From assembly GCF_016807805.1 (NCBI RefSeq), contig NZ_CP063362.1:248001-312000 (forward strand): DNA of 64,000 nt. The letters are read 5' to 3'. The DNA comes from Xanthobacter dioxanivorans (lineage in GTDB: Bacteria; Pseudomonadota; Alphaproteobacteria; Rhizobiales; Xanthobacteraceae). The notes below the pieces were generated by a model. The model made no database searches. It saw only the letters and a list, made by a program, of their open reading frames with translations, and had not been told where the DNA came from. This document shows, in pieces, positions 55,657-62,639 of this stretch. The stretch's first letter is position 1; the number at the start of each line of letters is the position of its first letter. The position numbers and the translations under genes were made by a program.

Positions 55657-56425
55657 ATGAAGCCCGATACATCGCGCTGGCGGGAGGATGCCAGCTACGG
55701 TTATTTCGACACGCTGTCGGTGGAGGGCCTCGCCTGGGAATGCCTGCGCCGGGACGAGACCTATCAGGACCACTACCTGTCCCTCGTGACGGCCGGCTCG
55801 GACGCCGACCCGCTCCCCCGGGAGGTGGAGCAACGCTGGGGGCTGCGATTTCGCCGCGCGGCCATCTCTCTCCGCCGTGGAACAGAACGTCCCGTGGTCG
55901 CCGGTTGTCGATCCGGCCATCGTGCTTCTCGCCCAACAGCCCGCGTTTCTTCCGGGCGCGCCCAGCGTGTCGTTCGGCGGCATGGTTGCGCCGCGCGATA
56001 GCACCGAGGGCCGATACTGGGTCCATGGTCCGGCACCTCATGCCGCGCAGGTGCTGCTGCTGACCGGCACACGCTCCGAGGCGCCGCTGGCGGCATTGAT
56101 CCCGCTGGACGTGGACACCATTGGGCGGCTGGAGGCCTTGACCCGCTTCTGGCGCGCCGTCGAGGGTCGGCCGGTGATCCCCGACACCCGCATCACCGCG
56201 CAGCAGCGTGGCCGGCTGCGCACCATGATGCTGGCGGCCGATGGTCGGGCGAACGGCGCCAGCTATCGCGACATCGCGATGGTCCTTTACAGCCACAAGC
56301 GCGTCGCCTCCGAGCCCTGGAAAACCTCGGCGCTGCGCGACAAGGTCATCGGCCTCGTCAAAGGCGGCCTCGCCATGATCGGCGGCGGCTATCTCAAGCT
56401 CCTGCGTCATCGCAGAAGACCATAG
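55657..56425 (+). pseudogene. DUF6499 + DUF2285 regulator, apparent frameshift
   Basis: N-terminal DUF6499 domain (RWREDASYGYFDTLSVEGLA, WECLRRDETYQDHY) and C-terminal DUF2285 domain (MLAADGRANGASYRDIAMVL, ALRDKVIGLVKGGLAMIGGG). The halves are in different frames. Removing one T from the TTT at 55849-55851 joins RWGLRF to AARPSLSAVEQNVPWSPVVD and gives one 255-residue protein. As sequenced, the N-terminal frame runs to 56001. Start ATG 55657 has GGAG seven bases upstream. Relatives are transcription regulators of ICE transfer. Confidence 0.8.
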
Positions 56426-56565
56426 CCGCATCGCCGGCATCCTGAGGGTGGGGATTTTCGCCCCCCTCAACTTCCCCATCCCCCTCGACAGCTGCCCTTC
56501 GCCACCGTGATCGCCATCCGCCGCTGATGACCAGCGGCCCGAGATCGCCCACGGAGGTTCGATCC

Positions 56566-56846
56566 ATGCGACCTGATGCTGCCACGTTCCCGCCGCGCTA
56601 CCTGCGCACCAAGGAAGCCGCCGTCTTCCTCAGCCTTTCCCCCGGACGCTCGAGAAACACCGCACCTACGGAACCGGTCCCGCCTATCGCAAGCTCGGCG
56701 GACGGGTAGTCTATGCCATCGAGGATCTGCAGGCCTGGGTCGCCCGCGGCGCCGTCACCTCCACCTCCGATCCGCGAGGCGGCATCCTGCCGGCCAAGCG
56801 CCAGGGCCTGCCCGGCATTGCCGAGCACCACCGCTTCGCACGCTGA
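56566..56846 (+). pseudogene. AlpA/MerR-like excisionase-type HTH protein, apparent frameshift
   Basis: Begins MRPDAATFPPRYLRTKEAAV. At the five-C run 56639-56643 the frame is lost; one extra C gives SLSPRTLEKHRTYGTGP, then GGRVVYAIEDLQAWVARGAV and a stop at 56844-56846 (93 residues), the classical small winged-helix of this ICE type. As sequenced, it stops at 56709. GGAGG precedes the ATG at a good distance. It could regulate repA, 15 bases downstream. Confidence 0.8.
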
Positions 56847-56861
56847 TCGGAACCCTTCTCC

Positions 56862-58016
56862 ATGGCGGCGCGGCATCGCTCCCAGCCGGAGCGCGGACAG
56901 CTCGATCTGTTCCGCGCGCTTCCCGGCGCGTTCGCGCCACGAGATGCGCAGGATCTCATGGCCTATCCCTTCTTCTCCCTCTCCAAGACCCATCGTATCG
57001 CGCCCATCGATTTTGCCGCCGGCGATGTCTCCATCCGGGTCGAGGCCGTGCCTGACCACGGCATGGCGACCATCTGGGACGCCGACATCCTGATCTGGGC
57101 GGCGAGCCAGATCGTGGAAGCCCGCGACGCCGGCCTGCGCACGTCGCGCTTCATGGTCGCCACCCCCTATGAAATCCTCAGGTTCGTGGGGCGCGGCACC
57201 TCGCTCCGGGACTATCAGCGCCTCAAAGCTGCACTCGACCGGCTGCAGTCCACCACCGTGTCCACCTCGATCCGCCAGCCGGCCGAGGGACGGCGCCATC
57301 GCTTCTCCTGGATCAATGAATGGAAGGAACGCACGGACCGGGATGGCAGGCCCGCGGGAATCGAGCTCATCGTCCCCGACTGGTTCTACTGCGCCATCGT
57401 GGAGGACGCCCTCGTCCTCACCATCGACCGGACGTATTTCGAGCTGACCGGCGGGCTCGACCGCTGGCTCTACCGGCTGGTGCGCAAGCACGGCGGCCGC
57501 CAGCACGCCGGCTGGCGCTTCGACTTCCGCCACCTCTATTTGAAATCCGGCAGCCTCTCGCCCTTCAAGCGCTTCGCCTTCGAGCTGCGGGACATCATCC
57601 GCCGCCAGCCGCTGCCCGGCTACACCCTGTTCCTGGAGTGTGACGCGGGTGCGCGCGCGCTGCTCGCCTTCGAGCCGGCCTGTGGACAACCTGTGAATCC
57701 CTTCGTGCCATCGGGAACCCGGTGCCACGTGCCATCAGGAACCGGCCCCTCGTGCTTTCGGGAACCCAAACAGGGGTTAACCCCAAGCCCGAAAAGGCAA
57801 AATCGCGCCCCTAACTTAGACTCTAACATAGACTCTAACTTTAAACGGCGCGCGGGCAATGTGGATAACTGCGCTCAGCCGGCCCAAAAGCCTGCCCATC
57901 TGCGCACCTTTAAGGATGAAGGTCTTCCGTCTTTCCGTAAAGACGGATTTCAGGCTCCAGATCCTCTCTCCGCACCCGAGACGATGCCTGCCGACACATC
58001 GGGAGGCCCTCGATGA
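56862..58016 (+). CDS. Replication initiator RepA of the ICE
   Basis: 384 residues. The first ~270 form the RepA_1-type initiator fold: YPFFSLSKTHRIAPIDFAAG, ATIWDADILIWAASQIVEAR, ATPYEILRFVGRGTSLRDYQ, RLYRLVRKHGG-type and HLYLKSGSLSPFKRFAFELR. The last ~110 residues are low-complexity, with VPSGT and LDSN repeats, and their DNA carries iteron-like repeats and DnaA boxes (57681-57868). Replication after excision is expected to stabilise the element. Stop overlaps parA by four bases (ATGA). Confidence 0.9.
   Translation: MAARHRSQPERGQLDLFRALPGAFAPRDAQDLMAYPFFSLSKTHRIAPIDFAAGDVSIRVEAVPDHGMATIWDADILIWAASQIVEARDAGLRTSRFMVATPYEILRFVGRGTSLRDYQRLKAALDRLQSTTVSTSIRQPAEGRRHRFSWINEWKERTDRDGRPAGIELIVPDWFYCAIVEDALVLTIDRTYFELTGGLDRWLYRLVRKHGGRQHAGWRFDFRHLYLKSGSLSPFKRFAFELRDIIRRQPLPGYTLFLECDAGARALLAFEPACGQPVNPFVPSGTRCHVPSGTGPSCFREPKQGLTPSPKRQNRAPNLDSNIDSNFKRRAGNVDNCAQPAQKPAHLRTFKDEGLPSFRKDGFQAPDPLSAPETMPADTSGGPR
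57681..57868 (+). other. Candidate replication origin (oriV) inside the repA 3' end
   Basis: In order: a DnaA-box-like TGTGGACAA (57681-57689, one mismatch); three 16-bp direct repeats with consensus CGTGCCATCGGGAACC at 57704, 57728 and 57751 (spacing 24 and 23); tandem 12-bp AT-rich units TAACTTAGACTC, TAACATAGACTC, TAACTTTAAACG (57812-57847) resembling an unwinding element; and a perfect DnaA box TGTGGATAA (57860-57868). Iterons, AT-rich repeats and DnaA boxes together are the standard parts of an iteron origin. Activity is inferred. Confidence 0.65.
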
Positions 58017-58666
58017 TCGTCGCGCTGCTCAATCAGAAGGGTGGCGTCGGCAAGACGACGCTCGCTTTGCACCTTGCCGGCGCGTGGGCGAGCCGCGGCC
58101 GGCGCGTCACGCTCATCGATGCGGATCCCCAGGGCTCGGCCCTCGACTGGTCGCAGCAACGCGGCCGCGAAGGGCTGCCGCGCCTGTTCGGCGTCGTCGG
58201 GCTCGCCCGTGACACGCTGCACCGGGAAGCCCCCGAGTTGGCGCGCGATGCCGATATGATCGTCATCGATGGGCCTCCCCGTGTCGCTGCCCTCATGCGC
58301 TCCGCGCTCCTCGCCGCCGACCTGGTGCTGATCCCCGTGCAGCCCTCGCCCCTCGACGGCTGGGCCTCCGCCGAGATGCTGGCCCTCCTCAGTGAGGCCC
58401 GCGTCTACCGGCCGGAACTTGCCGCGCGGTTCGTGCTGAACCGCTGCGGCGCCCGCACCGTGCTCGCCCGTGAGACCGCCGAGACGCTGGCGGATCACGA
58501 TCCGCCGGTACTCGCGACCACCATCGGCCAGCGCGTCGCCTTCGCCATGTCGGCGCAGTCCGGGCGGCTCGTCAGCGAGCTCGACGAAGGCGGGCCGGCG
58601 GCGCGCGAGATCATGGCGCTGGCGGCGGAGATCGCCGGTCTCGCCGGTTCGGGACGCCTGCCATGA
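58013..58666 (+). CDS. parA: ParA-family partition ATPase of the ICE
   Basis: 217 residues. Deviant Walker A LLNQKGGVGKTT (~5-16), Walker A' DADPQGSALDW, Walker B VIDGPP. Short ParA without an N-terminal HTH, as in plasmid type Ib systems. Forms the repA-parA-small gene operon with ATGA overlaps at both ends. Confidence 0.93.
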   Translation: MIVALLNQKGGVGKTTLALHLAGAWASRGRRVTLIDADPQGSALDWSQQRGREGLPRLFGVVGLARDTLHREAPELARDADMIVIDGPPRVAALMRSALLAADLVLIPVQPSPLDGWASAEMLALLSEARVYRPELAARFVLNRCGARTVLARETAETLADHDPPVLATTIGQRVAFAMSAQSGRLVSELDEGGPAAREIMALAAEIAGLAGSGRLP

Positions 58667-58917
58667 ACGCGCCACCGATCCGCAAGGGCTTCGCCGCGCG
58701 CCCGGCTGATCCGGAGTGCTGGATCAAGGCCGCCGAGGCCAAGCCGGCAGGTGATGGCTCATCCGGCGCCTTTACCGCGCGGCTCACCATCGACATCACG
58801 CCCGACCTTCGCGGGCGCATCAAGATCGCCGCCTTCGGCCGCGGCCAGACCGTCGCGGACATGCTCCGCGATCTCCTCGCCCGTGAGTTTCCCCCGACAT
58901 CAGGAGAGGCGTCATGA
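58663..58917 (+). CDS. Small partition-like protein downstream of ParA
   Basis: 84 residues. Disordered basic N-terminus, then a C-terminal segment TARLTIDITPDLRGRIKIAA, FGRGQTVADMLRDLLAREF that fits a ribbon-helix-helix fold, as in ParG-type DNA-binding partners of short ParAs. Overlaps parA by four bases. The centromere site was not identified. Confidence 0.75.
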   Translation: MNAPPIRKGFAARPADPECWIKAAEAKPAGDGSSGAFTARLTIDITPDLRGRIKIAAFGRGQTVADMLRDLLAREFPPTSGEAS

Positions 58918-59444
58918 TGAGCCAGCCTGTGCAATCCTCCGTTCCCAAACCCATCGCCCCAGCACCCGCCGCACCGACCGCTGACCCGCTTACCCATGTG
59001 GAATTGACCTGGATCGCGAAGCGCATTGAGAACTGGATCCGCTTCGGCCGGCCAGTCCATGCGCAAACACTCGACCGCAGCCGCCGCATCGTATCGTTCG
59101 CGCCCGGAGCGATCTTCGCCTTCGTCCGATGGGCCGCGAACGACTTCGGCACCGTAGTGTCGCGCATCGACGTCGTGCGCGCCGTTGCACCGGGCGAAGC
59201 CTACCAGACGCTGCCCTTCGTGCGTCCCGGCGGAGAAATCCTGCTGCGCGTCGACGGCTGGCCGAAGGTGGAGAAGGTGCTCCAACATATGGATGCCGTC
59301 GAGGCGATCGGCGTCCACGGCGCGGACGTGGCGCCGGACCATTGGCGGCATGTCCACAATCGCCTGATCGCCGGCCACATGCCCCGCGCCTACACGCCGG
59401 AGCGCCATCAAGCGTGGCTCAAGCGCCGGGAGTGCGAGGCATGA
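58914..59444 (+). CDS. DUF2840 protein of the ICE
   Basis: 176 residues. LTHVELTWIAKRIENWIRFG, FVRWAANDFGTVVSRIDVVR and PGGEILLRVDGWPKVEKVLQ are family signatures. Always sits between the partition gene and traF in this ICE type; function unknown. Overlaps its neighbours by four bases on both sides. Confidence 0.88.
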   Translation: MMSQPVQSSVPKPIAPAPAAPTADPLTHVELTWIAKRIENWIRFGRPVHAQTLDRSRRIVSFAPGAIFAFVRWAANDFGTVVSRIDVVRAVAPGEAYQTLPFVRPGGEILLRVDGWPKVEKVLQHMDAVEAIGVHGADVAPDHWRHVHNRLIAGHMPRAYTPERHQAWLKRRECEA

Positions 59445-59986
59445 CCCGCTTCGGCACCGTGATGGTCACGTACTTCTCTGTGATGGGAGTGGCAGCCTCC
59501 GCGTTCGTTCCGACACCGCTCAAGCTGGTGTGGAACGTCTCCGCCAGCGCGCCCGTCGGGCTCTACGCCATCGAGCCCGCGCGCAGGCCCGATGTCACGG
59601 ACCTTCTCGCCATCGCGCCGCCGGCGGCGCTCGCCCGCTTCCTGGTGGAGCGCGGCTATGTGGGCGCCGGCGTCCCATTGATGAAGCGCGTAGCGGCGCT
59701 TCCCGGGCAGGAGGTCTGCCGCAAGGACCGCATCATCACCGTCGATGGCGTGGCTTACGGCGAGGCGCTGGAGCGCGACCGCATGGGTCGGCCACTGCCG
59801 GTCTGGCGCGGATGCCGTCGCATCGCCAAGGGCGAGCTATTCCTCATGAACTTCGACGTGCCGGACAGCCTCGACGGACGGTACTTCGGGCCGCTGCCGG
59901 CGAGCACTGTGATCGGGCGCGCCATGCCGATCTACACCGATGAAGCCGGCGACGGCCACTTCGTCTGGCGCGCGCCGACACGCTGA
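59441..59986 (+). CDS. traF: S26-family signal peptidase, TraF-like
   Basis: 181 residues. N-terminal membrane anchor, then the serine of SASAPVGLYAIEPARRPDVT (~38) and the lysine of PLMKRVAALPGQEVC (~84): the Ser/Lys pair of the TraF/LepB type. In RP4 TraF cyclises the pilin; the same job is likely here. ATG overlaps the DUF2840 stop. Confidence 0.9.
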   Translation: MTRFGTVMVTYFSVMGVAASAFVPTPLKLVWNVSASAPVGLYAIEPARRPDVTDLLAIAPPAALARFLVERGYVGAGVPLMKRVAALPGQEVCRKDRIITVDGVAYGEALERDRMGRPLPVWRGCRRIAKGELFLMNFDVPDSLDGRYFGPLPASTVIGRAMPIYTDEAGDGHFVWRAPTR

Positions 59987-60028
59987 GCGCAGTCCCACCT
60001 CAACCATCATCAGCTTCGCGAGGCCGCC

Positions 60029-60805
60029 ATGCTGCGGACCGGATTAATTTCGGCTGCCGTGCACCTGCTGCTGCGAGCGCGCAACGGCCATCGTGCCGCC
60101 GTCCTCCTTGTCCTTTCGGGGGTGCTCTCAGGCGCGTCGACGACTGTCCCCGCGGCTGAAGGGCAGGCGGCCCGGAACGCGCGCCCCGCTGTCGATCGCT
60201 ACGCCGATTTCATCACGGAGGCCACGGAGCGCTTCGATATTCCCTCCGCCTGGATCCGTAAGGTGATGCGCACAGAAAGCGACGGCGATGCGCGCGCGAC
60301 GTCGCCCAAGGGCGCCATGGGGCTGATGCAGATCATGCCGCAGACCTGGGCCGAACTGCGCATCCATTACGGCCTCGGCGACGACCCCTACGATCCGCAT
60401 GACAACATCATGGCCGGCGCGGCGTATCTGCGAGAGCTGTTCGACCGCTACGGCAATCCCGGCTTCCTCGCCGCCTACAATGCAGGTCCTGGCCGCCATG
60501 AGGCCTCGCGCAAGGGGCGTGCCCTGTCACCGGAGACGCGCGCTTATGTCGACAAGCTGGTGCCAGAGATCGCGCGCGACGAGGCCGAGCCGTCCGCACT
60601 GAAGTGGGCCGCTCCGCCGGCGGTCGAGACGCCGTCCTGGGCTCAAGCACCCCTCTTTGCGGTGCAGCCGTTCCGCGCTTTGGCTGCAGATCCGGCGCCA
60701 CACGATCGTGCCCAGCCGACGCCCGACGTACGGGATGTCTCAGCGATCGCTCCGCGCGCGGAAGGCCTCTTCGTGGCTCTTGGTGGCTCGGGAGGCGTGC
60801 AATGA
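60029..60805 (+). CDS. Transfer-associated lytic transglycosylase
   Basis: 258 residues. Signal peptide/anchor (RAAVLLVLSGVLSGASTTVP), then an SLT domain: catalytic Glu in VMRTESDGDARATSPKGAMG, then LMQIMPQTWAEL, AGAAYLRELFDRYGNPGFLA and AAYNAGPGRH. Opens peptidoglycan for the mating channel. The C-terminal ~70 residues are Pro/Ala-rich. Confidence 0.92.
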   Translation: MLRTGLISAAVHLLLRARNGHRAAVLLVLSGVLSGASTTVPAAEGQAARNARPAVDRYADFITEATERFDIPSAWIRKVMRTESDGDARATSPKGAMGLMQIMPQTWAELRIHYGLGDDPYDPHDNIMAGAAYLRELFDRYGNPGFLAAYNAGPGRHEASRKGRALSPETRAYVDKLVPEIARDEAEPSALKWAAPPAVETPSWAQAPLFAVQPFRALAADPAPHDRAQPTPDVRDVSAIAPRAEGLFVALGGSGGVQ

Positions 60806-60996
60806 CCACGACCGGGCTCATTCGCACCTCGTCGGGTTTTCTGCCGTTCAAGCGAAGGACGGGGCGGAAGGACTGGGAAACGACCGACCGATTGCCGCCC
60901 GTAATCGGCAGGACGGTTCCCTGCCGAAGAGCACACCACCAACAGCTTCGCCGCCCGGTAAAATCTCCCGCGTTACGCAACGCAGGAGGCGGGTGA
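60802..60996 (+). CDS. Possible 64-residue frame overlapping the transglycosylase stop
   Basis: Starts MTTTGLIRTSSGFLPFKRRT with an ATGA overlap to the preceding gene, as for other genes in this operon, but the second half (CRRAHHQQLRRPVKSP) looks non-coding and runs into the IS110 leader. It may be the beginning of an ICE gene cut by the IS110 insertion, or chance. Confidence 0.3.
   Translation: MTTTGLIRTSSGFLPFKRRTGRKDWETTDRLPPVIGRTVPCRRAHHQQLRRPVKSPALRNAGGG
60906..60926 (+). ncRNA. Hairpin in the IS110 5' non-coding end (bridge-RNA candidate)
   Basis: Stem CGGCAGG / CCTGCCG with loop ACGGTTC, 70 bases before the transposase start. Bridge RNAs of IS110 members are ~150-250 bases with several such stem-loops; the boundaries of the RNA and its guide loops were not determined. 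Confidence 0.3.
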
Positions 60997-62084
60997 TGGA
61001 CTTCTTTTGCGGGCTGGATGTGGCCATCGAGGAGACGGCGGTGTGCGTCGTCGATGACCGCGGTGAAGTACATCTGACGGTGAAGGTGGCGACCGAGCCG
61101 GAGGCATTGCTGGCGGTGCTGAAGCCCTTCGTTGGGCGGTTGAAGCGTGTCGGCCACGAGGCCGGCTCGCTGTCGCCCTGGCTGCATCCCGAGCTCAAGA
61201 GGCTCGGCCTGCCGGCGATCTGCCTGGAGACGCAGCATGTGCGTGCCGCAATGTCGGCCCAGCGCAACAAGACCGACGCAGCGGACGCCCTCGGGATCGC
61301 CCACATCATGCGCACCGGCTGGTTCCGCCAGGCTCATGTGAAGACGGAAGGCTGCTACCGGATGCGTCTGCTGCTGACGCATCGACGCAACCTGAAGCGC
61401 AAGTTCCTCGATCTCGAGAACGCCATCCGCCACTCGCTGAAGAGTTTCGGGATCAAGCTCGGTGGCACCTCGCGCGGCAAGTTCGACCAGGCCGTGAGGG
61501 AGGCCGTGGCCGAAGATCCGCTGTCCAGCGAACTGATGGACGCCATGCTGTCGGCGCGCGCCGCGCTGTGGAAGGAGTATTGCCGGCTGCACGATCTCGT
61601 CGTGAAGCTGGTGGCGCAAAGCGAGCTGTGCCGGCGCTTTATGGCGATCCCCGGCGTCGGGCCGGTGACGGCGCTCAGCTTCATGACGGCGATCGACGAC
61701 CCGTCCCGCTTCCGCCGCTCGCGTGACGTTGCCGCCTATTTCGGGCTGACGTCCAGGCGATGGCAGTCGGGCACATCGATCGACGTGCAGGGGCGCATCT
61801 CAAAGGCTGGGGACCCCGATGTGCGCCGCGCGCTCTACGAGGCGGCATCGGGACTGCTGACCCGCTTCAAGGGCAAGGACAAGGTGAAGGCCTGGGGCCA
61901 GGAGATCGCCAAGCGCTCCTGCCACCGCAAAGCATGCGTCGCCGTGGCCCGCAAACTCGCCGTCATCATGCACGCCATGTGGAGCGACGGCACCTTCTAT
62001 CTCGGCGATCCGGCAGCGAGCACTGCCGACGCCGCCCAGCGGGCGCACACCAAGGATCGCAAGCTCCTGGGAGCGTACCGATGA
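60996..62084 (+). CDS. IS110-family transposase (DEDD recombinase)
   Basis: 362 residues. N-terminal RuvC-like domain: Asp in FFCGLDVAIEETAVCVV, Glu in VGHEAGSLSPWL and the pair in KTDAADALGIAHIM. Central coiled coil (~130-215). C-terminal Tnp-20 domain (GVGPVTALSFMTAI) with YFGLTSRRWQSGTS and the conserved Ser in GRISKAGDPDVRRALYEAA. All parts intact, so probably active. GTG 60993 directly before the ATG is an alternative start; AGGAGG lies upstream. Confidence 0.93.
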   Translation: MDFFCGLDVAIEETAVCVVDDRGEVHLTVKVATEPEALLAVLKPFVGRLKRVGHEAGSLSPWLHPELKRLGLPAICLETQHVRAAMSAQRNKTDAADALGIAHIMRTGWFRQAHVKTEGCYRMRLLLTHRRNLKRKFLDLENAIRHSLKSFGIKLGGTSRGKFDQAVREAVAEDPLSSELMDAMLSARAALWKEYCRLHDLVVKLVAQSELCRRFMAIPGVGPVTALSFMTAIDDPSRFRRSRDVAAYFGLTSRRWQSGTSIDVQGRISKAGDPDVRRALYEAASGLLTRFKGKDKVKAWGQEIAKRSCHRKACVAVARKLAVIMHAMWSDGTFYLGDPAASTADAAQRAHTKDRKLLGAYR

Positions 62085-62551
62085 GCAACTTGCTGACACG
62101 AGACATGCAGCGCGCCCGCAACTGACGGACGTCATTCTGAACACGGAGATCCGCCCTCGGCGGATGAGGACCGATGCAGACCAGGACCGACGGAACGCAC
62201 GTTATCTTGCCTGCGGCCGTGCCGATCGGAAGACGGCCGGACCGCGCTCGATTGCCTGTGACGATGCTCCGTCAATCCGATGGAAAAGTGCGCCGCGACG
62301 GTTCGAGCGCTGCCGACGTGCAGCCGGAACACCCCGTCGCAGAGCGCGGAGGAGTGCAAGGCGCATCGGAACTTGAAGCCCGCGAGCGGAGGCGTGCCGT
62401 GGCGAACAGCATAGTATATTCTCGCATCAGGAAGGATGAGCGACGATGTCCGCAAGAGCAGTGGAAATACGACCGATTAGGAGGGCGAGATAAAAGGGCG
62501 CAGGGTGCGCTGCGGTTGGGCGGTTGTTTCTATTGGGAAATTCGCGACCAA

Positions 62552-62584
62552 ACACACATTGCGGCGTTGATCGGCAATGTGTGT
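62552..62584. other. Candidate oriT inverted repeat
   Basis: A perfect 11-bp inverted repeat, ACACACATTGC / GCAATGTGTGT, with an 11-base loop GGCGTTGATCG, lies 55 bases before the relaxase start. Conjugative origins typically consist of such an inverted repeat next to the nick site, placed directly in front of the relaxase gene. The nick site itself cannot be told. Confidence 0.6.
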
Positions 62585-62639
62585 CGAACACTCAAGTCGC
62601 TGCCACCGCAGAACTTCTCGCACCTTGCGGGGTCGCGCC

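Larger units (their letters stand above)
60806..62551 (+). mobile_element. IS110-family insertion sequence (limits not resolved)
   Basis: A complete IS110-type transposase gene interrupts the transfer region between the lytic transglycosylase and the oriT/relaxase. IS110 elements have no terminal inverted repeats, so the ends cannot be read off; the limits given are the largest possible interval. About 190 non-coding bases precede the transposase and up to ~465 follow it; the latter show no convincing gene. In IS110 the 5' non-coding end encodes the bridge RNA. Confidence 0.7.
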
